Positions 14,144 to 20,679 of a DNA stretch of 20,679 bases are shown here, one piece after another. Under the pieces are notes generated by a model. The model saw only the letters and a list, made by a program, of their open reading frames with translations, was not told where the DNA came from and made no database searches. The translations under genes were made by a program, and so were the position numbers. Location: assembly GCA_007120055.1 (NCBI GenBank), contig SKOL01000398.1:1-20679 (forward strand). The letters are read 5' to 3'. Source of the stretch: Anaerobacillus sp. GTDB lineage: Bacteria > Bacillota > Bacilli > Bacillales_H > Anaerobacillaceae. The number at the start of each line of letters is the position of its first letter. Positions within the stretch are counted from its first letter, which is position 1.

Positions 14144-15481
14144 ATGCACGATAAAAGTTTTAGAACATTCCTTTTAATATGGGCAGGGCAATTCATTTCG
14201 GTCATCGGGACGAGTTTAACTTCTTTTGCATTAGGGTTTTGGGTGTTGACGGAAACCGGGTCTGTTACACAATTTTCGATGATCATTCTATCCGTCGTTC
14301 TTCCTACCGTGATTATCTCTCCTTTTGCTGGAGTTATTATCGATCGTTTTTCTAGAAAAAAATTAATGATGATGAGTAACTTTGTTGCTGCTTTTTCAAC
14401 AAGTATAATTCTCGTTTTAGTTTTAACAAATAGTCTGGAGATTTGGCATATTTACTTAACTTCAGCGTTAGCGTCGACTTTTAACACATTCCTAATGCCG
14501 ACCTATCAATCGGTGATTTCCTTATTAGTACCGAAGCAACAGTTAGGTAGAGCAAATGGAATGATCCAAGTAGGCGAATCAGCGTCAATAATCATTGCGC
14601 CAACTGTCGCAGGACTTCTCCTTCATTTACATGGATTACATGCTGTCATTTTCATTGATTTATTCGCTTTTCTTATTGCGGTGACAACTTTATTTTTCGC
14701 GAAAATTCCTGAATTGGAAGTGAAGGCAACAACGAAATTAAATATCCAACAGTTCCTTGTAGAAGCAAAAGAAGGTTGGGACTATATTATGAATCGACCT
14801 GGTTTTAAGTGGTTATTAATCTTTTCAGCGAGTATTAACTTACTGCTAGGTTTTGTTAATGTGTTACTTCAGCCTTTAATCATCACCTTATCTTCAGAAC
14901 AAGTTCTCGGGATCGTATTGTCGATATCAGGATTTGGGATGTTGTTAGGGGGAATTTTTGTAAGCGTTTGGGGAGGTCCGAAACAACGCATTAAGGGAAT
15001 TTTCTACGGTTGTGGAATGGCAGGAATATTGATATCTCTTGCTGGCTTTACGACGTCAATTGTGTTTATTACAGTATGTTTTAGCTTATTTTTATTCTTA
15101 ATACCATTGGTCAATTCCTGTAGCCAGGCTGTTTGGCAAAGTAAAGTTGAGCCTAGCATCCAAGGGAGAGTCTTTACACTTCGAAGGATGTTTAGTATTT
15201 CGTTATATCCGCTTGCAATTATTATTGCTGGACCACTAGTTGACAAAGTATTTAACCCGCTAATGGCTGAAAATGGAATACTAGCTAATAGTATCGGTCA
15301 ATTAATCGGATCAGGGGATGGTCGTGGGATCGGATTATTATTTATACTTATTGGTTCGTTATTTGTAGTGGTAACTATGTTAATTTATCTTCATCCTAGA
15401 GTAAGAAATATGGAAATAGAGATACCTGATGCGCTAACTGATGATCCCGAACAACCAATAATCCAACCCAGGTCGGTGTAG
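14144..15481 (+). CDS. MFS exporter (MFS_3, macrolide-efflux-like)
   Basis: This 445-residue protein has about twelve hydrophobic segments and the length and layout of DHA-type major facilitator exporters. The loop between helices 2 and 3 carries GVIIDRFSRKKLM (residues 63-75), a typical MFS signature. The block RANGMIQVGESASIIIAPTVAGLL around 138-161 is characteristic of the Mef/EntS-like group. It should expel a small molecule with proton import; the substrate, possibly an antibiotic or siderophore, is not predictable. The ATG has only a weak AGCAGGT binding site about 6 nt upstream. It stands alone, with a hairpin at 15530-15554 after it. Confidence 0.85.
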   Translation: MHDKSFRTFLLIWAGQFISVIGTSLTSFALGFWVLTETGSVTQFSMIILSVVLPTVIISPFAGVIIDRFSRKKLMMMSNFVAAFSTSIILVLVLTNSLEIWHIYLTSALASTFNTFLMPTYQSVISLLVPKQQLGRANGMIQVGESASIIIAPTVAGLLLHLHGLHAVIFIDLFAFLIAVTTLFFAKIPELEVKATTKLNIQQFLVEAKEGWDYIMNRPGFKWLLIFSASINLLLGFVNVLLQPLIITLSSEQVLGIVLSISGFGMLLGGIFVSVWGGPKQRIKGIFYGCGMAGILISLAGFTTSIVFITVCFSLFLFLIPLVNSCSQAVWQSKVEPSIQGRVFTLRRMFSISLYPLAIIIAGPLVDKVFNPLMAENGILANSIGQLIGSGDGRGIGLLFILIGSLFVVVTMLIYLHPRVRNMEIEIPDALTDDPEQPIIQPRSV

Positions 15482-15628
15482 AAATTCAGACTTTTTTTGG
15501 AAACCAACTGCATTCTTTTGACAATTTAGCTAAAAATACGTAAAGTATTTTTAGTTAGAGAATTTCATAATGCTTTTTTAATGCGACGGAGATGCTACCT
15601 GTAATTGGGTTTAATTGTACAAAGTTCA

Positions 15629-15744
15629 ATGAATTTCATAATTCGTTATTTTCGCCACTACGATCAATATATAGTTGCGTCAAATCATTCGCGAACTAGA
15701 TATTGTTTAATGTGGCTCATTTTTGGTAATTATGAAATTCACTC
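15629..15744. repeat. Dispersed palindromic repeat, copy 3
   Basis: Ends are ATGAATTTCATAATTC (15629-15644) and AATTATGAAATTCACTC. Inner arms CAATATATAGTT (15665-15676) and AACTAGATATTG (15694-15705) pair at 11 of 12 positions although their sequence is quite different from the arms of copy 1. The loop TGCGTCAAATCATTCGCG is the conserved one. Confidence 0.75.
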
Positions 15745-15780
15745 AGTTACATGAAAGATTGCTGTGGCTAGTTGATGGTT

Positions 15781-15796
15781 ATTATGAAATTCACTC
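15781..15796. repeat. Orphan right end of the dispersed repeat
   Basis: ATTATGAAATTCACTC is identical to the right terminal repeat of copy 3, 36 nt beyond it, with no matching left end. It may be the scar of a second, partly deleted copy or of a nested insertion. Confidence 0.6.
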
Positions 15797-15829
15797 TCAT
15801 ACATATAAAAAATTTTAGGAGTGTATTAA

Positions 15830-16255
15830 ATGGGAACACCAGAAATTCGAAAAGAGATTACCTTAAATGCGAATATACATCAAGTTTGGAATGCTGTTGC
15901 TACGCCTGAAGGCATTCGTTCTTGGTTTATGGAAAATGATTTTCAACCAACAGAGGGGCATGAATTTACGATTCAATCCCCTTTTGGACCAACTGCATGT
16001 AAAGTTGTAAAAATCGAAGAACCGAATGAAGTTGTACTTACGTGGGGAGAAGCAGGTTGGGTCGTTTCCTTTGAATTAAAAGATTTAGGTGACGGCAAAA
16101 CAGAAGTTACGTTAGTTCACTCCGGTTGGGGAGCGCCAGATGAGAAAATTCCAGGTCCAGGCCCGGATATGACAAACTTACAAATTAGAAATACGATGGA
16201 CATGGGCTGGGAAGGGCTTCTAAATAATGGACTGCGCAACGTTGTAGAAGCATAA
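15830..16255 (+). CDS. SRPBCC (AHSA1-like) domain protein
   Basis: The 141-residue protein is a single START/Bet v 1-like domain of the AHSA1 type. It opens with the strand EIRKEITLNANIHQVWNAVATPEGIRSWF, in which VW-x-A-x-x-xPEGI-x-x-WF is the family hallmark, and ends with the long helix MGWEGLLNNGLRNVVE. These domains form a hydrophobic cavity and bind small ligands or act in stress responses; the ligand is unknown. The ATG follows AGGAGTG with 6 nt spacing. Repeat copy 3 and an orphan repeat end lie directly upstream, and a good terminator follows, so it is monocistronic. Confidence 0.85.
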   Translation: MGTPEIRKEITLNANIHQVWNAVATPEGIRSWFMENDFQPTEGHEFTIQSPFGPTACKVVKIEEPNEVVLTWGEAGWVVSFELKDLGDGKTEVTLVHSGWGAPDEKIPGPGPDMTNLQIRNTMDMGWEGLLNNGLRNVVEA

Positions 16256-16262
16256 ACTATGA

Positions 16263-16297
16263 AACAATACTCTAAATTTTTAGGGTATTGTTTTTTT
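16263..16297 (+). terminator. Terminator after the SRPBCC gene
   Basis: AACAATACTCTA (16263-16274) pairs with TAGGGTATTGTT (16281-16292), 12 pairs with one G-U, followed by T to 16297. Confidence 0.85.
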
Positions 16298-16320
16298 GCG
16301 AAATTTATAGTTAAAAGGCG

Positions 16321-17280
16321 CTATCGTAAAGGTAGCACCTTCTTGGAAATAAACAATAAAAGTTGAGTGATCATCGCAAGAATCGGTAATTCTAACAACG
16401 GTCCGATAACTAAAGTTAACGCAATTAACGGTTGGTCGGGAAATGCGGTCATCGCAATCGCTAAAGCAATGGGAGAATTTCTAGCTAACGTTGTTAAACT
16501 TAAACTAACTTTCTCAGCTTGTTTGAAATTCATTAACTGTCCAACTTTTTGACCAATGATAAAATTTATTATGAAAAACAACAGGATCGGTATCGTTATT
16601 TTCCACATTAAATCTAAGTGATTAAGTAATAATTGCCCTTGGGACGCAAACATCGCAACTATTGCAAGGCTTAGAAAAATAATCGGTAACACACTTAAAT
16701 TCGATAATAACTTTTCAATAAGTTGCGGTTTGTTCTTCAAAACCATTTTTGTTAAGAAAGCGAAAACGAATGGGATCAATAAAACAATCACGATACTTTT
16801 TGCCAAAAAGGATAATTCAATAACACCGGTGGTCCCTGCAAAGGTTAAAAGATAAACAGGTAGCAACACCACTTGTAATAGTAGATTTAAAGGCAAGATT
16901 GCTGAAGACAATGCAACATTTCCTTTGGCCATTCCTGTAAAAATTAAGTACCAATCCGTACAAGGGGTCACCATCAACATAATAAATCCAATATACAAAG
17001 CGGGGTGATTAGCTAAAAATAGTGATGCTAAAACCCACGCTAAAATAGGCGTCCATAAAAAGTTCATGGTGACGGTCGTAAAGGTAAATCTTATGTTTTT
17101 AAAAGCGTTCGTTATTCCTTCCATAGGGATTTGTAGGAAAGTAATATAAAGCATAACGACTAAAAGCGGTACGATATAAGTTTCTGCATTATTTCTTATT
17201 GTGTCAAATTGCCCTATACTTAGCCCGATAATGACGGCAAAAAATATAATCAGTGAATACAATTTCTCCACTAAACTCAA
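16321..17280 (-). CDS. SBF/ACR3-like transporter (arsenic-resistance-type)
   Basis: The protein has about ten hydrophobic segments and belongs to the bile acid:sodium symporter/ACR3 superfamily. The block MLMVTPCTDWYLIFTGMAKGNVALSS matches the substrate-site region of ACR3-like proteins, where the Cys is implicated in arsenite transport, and the block TTLARNSPIALAIAM is typical of helix 9. The frame is open to an ATG at 17367, but the 29 extra residues are hydrophilic and lack a binding site. TTG 17280 has AAGGTG 11 nt upstream and gives 319 residues starting MSLVEKLYSL, so I prefer it. No arsR or arsC is adjacent, so an arsenite role is uncertain; other anions are possible. Confidence 0.8.
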   Translation of the reverse strand: MSLVEKLYSLIIFFAVIIGLSIGQFDTIRNNAETYIVPLLVVMLYITFLQIPMEGITNAFKNIRFTFTTVTMNFLWTPILAWVLASLFLANHPALYIGFIMLMVTPCTDWYLIFTGMAKGNVALSSAILPLNLLLQVVLLPVYLLTFAGTTGVIELSFLAKSIVIVLLIPFVFAFLTKMVLKNKPQLIEKLLSNLSVLPIIFLSLAIVAMFASQGQLLLNHLDLMWKITIPILLFFIINFIIGQKVGQLMNFKQAEKVSLSLTTLARNSPIALAIAMTAFPDQPLIALTLVIGPLLELPILAMITQLLLFISKKVLPLR

Positions 17281-17514
17281 TTGGATGATCACACCTTGTG
17301 TATATATTTTAATTGTTATTTTATCATAGTATGCATGATCTTTATGCTTATTTTGGAGGCTTTTCAAACAACTTTGGTGAATATTATTATATAGTGTTTG
17401 AATTAGTAATTTTAGTAAATATCATCTTAAATATTTTTCGGGGGAATTCCAAGGGCCTTTAGGTATTTCTATGGAACACTTAGACTTTTGATGTTGATAG
17501 GGGGAGTAAGGATT

Positions 17515-19995
17515 ATGGTGAAATCCAAGCATAGTTTAAATACGTTTAAGAGTCCTGCCAGCAGGCAGTTTACGGATAGGGAGGAATTTGTGGATACCTT
17601 CATTCGTTTGTTAGCGGAACGTGACAAGGAGGAGCTGCAGGTTTGCGTTTTTTATGGCGTAGGTGGGGTAGGGAAGTCTAGTTTAAGAAAGAAGTTAGGA
17701 CAAATATTAGACTTAGGGTATGACCATTCTATTTGGACCGTGATCGACTTTGAGATTGCTAATTATCGCGCTCCTGAAACTTCCCTTTATTTGTTGAGAA
17801 AGCAGTTAAGTAAAAAGTATTCTATTGAATTTCCGATGTTTGATATAGCATATTCTATTTATTGGAAGAAGGTCCACCCTGATAAGGTAATGAATAAACA
17901 AACATTTCCACTTCTTGAGGAGAGTCATATAATTACTGATATGATATCTGTTGTAGGAGAGGTTCCGATCATTGGAATTGTTCCTAAGTTGTTTAAATCA
18001 GTATTGAAGGGGAAGGATAGTATTGTTCGGTATTTACAAGGAATCAAACATGAACTATTTAATCTTGAAAATTATGAACCTAACGAAATTATTGAGAGAT
18101 TACCTATGTATTTTGCCAATGACTTGAAGAAACATTTAGATGAAGAAGAATTTGCTCTTCCTGTCATTTTTTTTGATACGTATGAAGCTTTATGGGAAAA
18201 CAATAGAACAGAAGCCAACTATTTAACAGAAGATGACTGGGTAACCGAACTTGTTAGTCATTTGCCAGAGGTGCTCTGGATCATTTGTGGTCGCGAAAAG
18301 CTCCGATGGTTCGAAAAGGATGAGGATTGGACGCCTATTGTGGAACAACACTTAGTAGGAAAGCTCTCCGCTATTGACTCTAAAAGTTTTCTTTCCTCTT
18401 GTGACATTTTCAATGCAGAGGTACAAGAAATTATTATCCAAACGAGCGACGGTTTACCATATTATTTAGATTTAGCTGTAGACACTTATGAGAAAATCAG
18501 AAAGAAATATATGAGGAATCCTGTGAAGAAAGATTTTTCTGAAACGACGAAAGGAGTATTCAGCCGTTTCATGAAATACTTAGATCATCATGAAATTGAA
18601 ACTTTAAAGATCTTGTCAGTCCCTCGTTATTTTAGTTTTCCTTTATTTAAAAAATTAGTGAGGGATTTTCAAACAGGATACCCAATAACGTCGTTTGATG
18701 AGCTGTGCCGTTTTTCCTTTATGAATGAAACAGAGCATCCTGATATTTGGTATATTCATCAATTAATGCGGAATAGCCTTCAGGAATGTCAATCATCTGC
18801 TCTTCTTCGTGAAGTTCACACTTTTGTATATAAATATTACAGTGAAAAGATTACTGAAGATGTGATTATTAAGCAATTTGATCAAGAAGAAAAAATGTTT
18901 CTGACAGAGTCTGTTTACCATGCGAAACAAGTGTTAAATGAAGATGAACTTGTCGAATGGCTTGAGAAAGTAACGGAACCTTATATTAAAACTAGTAAAT
19001 ATACTTTCATAACACCTATTTACGAAGATATTATTAGTTTTATAGAATCTAAAAATAGTGACCCTACCACAATCTATAGGCCAGTGATAACTCTTGCCAA
19101 GGTGATGTGTGCAGGACGAAAATACAAGGATGGGAAGCCAATTATAGAGAAAGCTTTGTCTTTAACAAAAGCTTGTTTAGGGGATAACCATCCAAAAGTT
19201 GCGCAAATTTATGTTCTTCTCGCAGAATGTTCCTATCGCTACGAGAATGATATGGAGAAAGCATTGAATTTTTACCAAAAAGCACTGGGGATTCAAAGGA
19301 ATACAGACGGCGAAGAGCTAGAAATGGCTGTTACATATAATTCCATGGCCATCTATTATACCTTCATCGGGGAATATGACCTCTGTGAGGAACATTACCG
19401 AAAAGGGTATGTAATAAGAAAGAAATACCTAGGTGAACCTCACTATCTCACTTCCGCTTCTATCAATAATATCGGTTGTGTTAAGCTGAGAAAGAATTTA
19501 CCAGAAGAAGGATTACCTTATTTAGAGAGAGCGTTGGAAATGATTCGAGTGACAGTAGGGGAAAACACGCGTCGGTATGTGAACACGTACCATAGCATTG
19601 GTAATGCCTACTATTTGCTAGGTAATTATGAAAAAGCAGAAGAAATTTTTAACGAACTCATTTCTATGAAGGTAAGGGTGTATCCACCTAGTCATGTGGA
19701 GGTGGCCCGCCTCAGTTTGGATTTCGGTATACTCTATCGTGATACAAAACGTCTAGAGGAAGCAATTCCTCATTTCGAGGCAGCCATTAAAGTTATGGAT
19801 CAGGAATTTGGTCCAGATAATATGAACCACGCTACTATTTATAGTAACTTTGGTCAATTGTACGCAAAGATGGGGAAAAAAGAATTAGCTGCTTCTTGGT
19901 ATAAAAAAGCTATCGCAGTTAGGGAACGAGTTTTCGGAGCAGAACATACATTAGTAAACTCGATTAAAGATGATTTAAATAAGTTAATAAGTTAA
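17515..19995 (+). CDS. STAND (NB-ARC-like) NTPase with C-terminal TPR repeats
   Basis: ATG 17515 is preferred over the upstream TTG/ATG at 17488-17491 because AGGGGGAG lies 8 nt before it; this gives 826 residues. Order: 20 residues, NTPase domain with Walker A GVGGVGKSS (48-56), Walker B VIFFD (217-221), a sensor-like Arg in WIICGREK (R260) and the GLP motif of STAND proteins (313-315); a winged-helix-like segment (about 350-450); an alpha-helical linker; then about six 42-residue kinesin-light-chain-like TPRs (about 540-820) with repeated EKALSLTK and GDNHP-type loops. STAND proteins switch between ADP and ATP forms when their repeats sense a ligand or protein. No nuclease, TIR, protease or DNA-binding effector is fused at the N-terminus. 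The final codons overlap a 33-nt repeat. Confidence 0.88.
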   Translation: MVKSKHSLNTFKSPASRQFTDREEFVDTFIRLLAERDKEELQVCVFYGVGGVGKSSLRKKLGQILDLGYDHSIWTVIDFEIANYRAPETSLYLLRKQLSKKYSIEFPMFDIAYSIYWKKVHPDKVMNKQTFPLLEESHIITDMISVVGEVPIIGIVPKLFKSVLKGKDSIVRYLQGIKHELFNLENYEPNEIIERLPMYFANDLKKHLDEEEFALPVIFFDTYEALWENNRTEANYLTEDDWVTELVSHLPEVLWIICGREKLRWFEKDEDWTPIVEQHLVGKLSAIDSKSFLSSCDIFNAEVQEIIIQTSDGLPYYLDLAVDTYEKIRKKYMRNPVKKDFSETTKGVFSRFMKYLDHHEIETLKILSVPRYFSFPLFKKLVRDFQTGYPITSFDELCRFSFMNETEHPDIWYIHQLMRNSLQECQSSALLREVHTFVYKYYSEKITEDVIIKQFDQEEKMFLTESVYHAKQVLNEDELVEWLEKVTEPYIKTSKYTFITPIYEDIISFIESKNSDPTTIYRPVITLAKVMCAGRKYKDGKPIIEKALSLTKACLGDNHPKVAQIYVLLAECSYRYENDMEKALNFYQKALGIQRNTDGEELEMAVTYNSMAIYYTFIGEYDLCEEHYRKGYVIRKKYLGEPHYLTSASINNIGCVKLRKNLPEEGLPYLERALEMIRVTVGENTRRYVNTYHSIGNAYYLLGNYEKAEEIFNELISMKVRVYPPSHVEVARLSLDFGILYRDTKRLEEAIPHFEAAIKVMDQEFGPDNMNHATIYSNFGQLYAKMGKKELAASWYKKAIAVRERVFGAEHTLVNSIKDDLNKLIS

Positions 19996-20009
19996 GTGCC
20001 AGGCACCAT
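19977..20009. repeat. 33-nt repeat at the STAND gene end, copy B
   Basis: This copy supplies the last STAND codons (NKLIS) and its TAA, then GTGCCAGGCAC. It differs from copy A (13964-13996) by one base, which changes TAG to TAA in the same frame. Confidence 0.85.
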
Positions 20010-20027
20010 ACTCCACCCTAAAAATGG

Positions 20028-20063
20028 AAACTTCCTCGTATAGATGATGAGGGAGTTTTTTTT
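20028..20063 (+). terminator. Terminator after the STAND gene
   Basis: AAACTTCCTC (20028-20037) pairs with GAGGGAGTTT (20049-20058) with one G-U pair and an 11-nt loop, followed by a T run to 20063. Confidence 0.85.
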
Positions 20064-20124
20064 ATGAAGTTAGCAGTGAGTGACAGGCTCATCCGACTAA
20101 AAATTCATACTTGGAGGTAACAAC

Positions 20125-20679
20125 GTGACATTAGAAAATCAACTAATTCAAAAAAAGTTTTATGAGAGTCTCATCATAGATCAACAGAATGAACAACCTC
20201 TTCAAGTGCTTGGACACATGTACATGGAAGAAAAAGACAACGAACATTCTGATCTTTCGAGGATTCGTTTTTCGCAAGGGGAAATGTATTATCATCACAA
20301 AGACTATGAAACAGCAATTTTCAAGTGGGCAAAGATACATAATGATTTAGAGCCGTGGGCAAGAAAAAATATGGCTGATGCCCATTATGAATTAGGATTA
20401 TTATCAAAATCCGTTGAATTTTATAAATCGGTGAAAACGGAGAGTTTGGCGTTAAATTCCGAAGTGGCTTTACAATTATTTTCAATTTACACTGAACAAG
20501 AGGAACTTGACATGGCAGCTGCTATCATAAAAAAAGCTATTTCCAAAAATCCAGATTATCCACATATGACTGAGGTTGCGCGTCATTTTTTCGAAAAGCA
20601 TCGTGACTGGGGAAGTGCGATTGATCTTGCAGTTAATGAAGCGATTCGCACGGAACAGATTGAGTGGTTTAATATATTA
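20125..20679 (+). CDS. TPR-repeat protein, 5' part, runs off the window
   Basis: A GTG start follows GGAGG by 7 nt, and the frame is open for 185 codons to the window end. The visible part is rich in helix pairs with the TPR pattern: LSRIRFSQGEMYYHHKDYETAIFKW (44-68), ARKNMADAHYELGLLSKSVEFYKSV, and AAAIIKKAISKNPDYPHM. It has no signal peptide or membrane segment so far. It is unrelated in detail to the kinesin-type TPRs of the gene before it and is separated from it by a terminator. The full domain content and role cannot be seen; it could be the N-terminal part of a much larger protein. Confidence 0.75.
   Translation, partial: MTLENQLIQKKFYESLIIDQQNEQPLQVLGHMYMEEKDNEHSDLSRIRFSQGEMYYHHKDYETAIFKWAKIHNDLEPWARKNMADAHYELGLLSKSVEFYKSVKTESLALNSEVALQLFSIYTEQEELDMAAAIIKKAISKNPDYPHMTEVARHFFEKHRDWGSAIDLAVNEAIRTEQIEWFNIL

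Larger units (their letters stand above)
15482..15829. other. Intergenic region with hairpin and repeat copy 3
   Basis: These 348 nt contain no ORF with a binding site. They hold the hairpin CTAAAAATAC (15530-15539) with GTATTTTTAG (15545-15554), probably the MFS transcript end although no T run follows, then repeat copy 3 and an orphan repeat end just before the SRPBCC gene. Confidence 0.6.

Noticed and set aside
7027..15630. Shared segments ATGCGACG and ACAAAGTTCAATG near 7030-7068 and 15580-15630 as a further repeat family
   Set aside because: Only two short blocks agree and the sequence between them differs in length and content, so a chance match cannot be excluded.
17281..17367. 29-residue N-terminal extension of the SBF/ACR3-like transporter
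   Set aside because: Hydrophilic, no binding site before the ATG; the TTG at 17280 has AAGGTG upstream and matches the expected length.

Overview
The window looks like chromosomal DNA of a low-GC Gram-positive endospore former of the Bacillaceae. The grounds are: AT-rich codon use, strong AGGAGG-type ribosome binding sites, frequent GTG/TTG starts, a KinB-like sporulation-type sensor kinase, an NhaC-type antiporter, a YqhT-like M24 peptidase, and GTGCCAGGCAC and GTGTCAGACA palindromes of the kind common between Bacillus genes. The genus is an inference. No rRNA, tRNA, phage, plasmid or complete insertion sequence is visible.

Layout. 1-300: the start of an unidentified minus-strand gene, then a 39-codon scrap resembling the GGDEF active site, closed by a terminator. 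300-1060: an extended -10 promoter, a 17-codon leader peptide and four mutually pairing RNA segments in front of a GNAT acetyltransferase; this has the layout of an ermC-type translational attenuator and is the strongest candidate for an undescribed system here. 1200-3600: a 56-residue acidic protein, a minus-strand four-helix membrane protein, a second GNAT and a two-helix membrane protein. 3600-7000, minus strand: an NhaC-family antiporter and a 5TMR-LYT/HisKA/HATPase kinase. 7200-8480: a DsrE-like protein, a truncated MFS fragment, and a polysaccharide deacetylase with an in-frame TGA at codon 7; this block is decaying or rearranged. 8480-9220: a 51-bp tandem repeat array and a GC-richer non-coding stretch. 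9220-12670: an M24 aminopeptidase (minus), an unknown 176-residue protein, and a protein with a tandem-duplicated membrane module fused to a glycine-zipper domain. 12670-15480: nested TGTCAGACA hairpins, a radical SAM/SPASM protein (minus) and an MFS exporter. 15480-17370: an SRPBCC protein and an SBF/ACR3-like transporter (minus). 17515-20679: a large STAND NTPase with kinesin-light-chain-like TPRs, followed by the start of another TPR protein.

Two dispersed repeat families stand out. One (about 103-116 bp, three copies near 5.53, 10.52 and 15.63 kb plus an orphan end) has terminal inverted repeats, an almost constant 18-nt loop and inner stem arms that change sequence while largely keeping their pairing. 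The other is a 33-nt unit shared by the 3' end of the STAND gene and a non-coding site 6 kb upstream. Most genes are monocistronic and many are closed by clear hairpins, so functional links between neighbours are weak.
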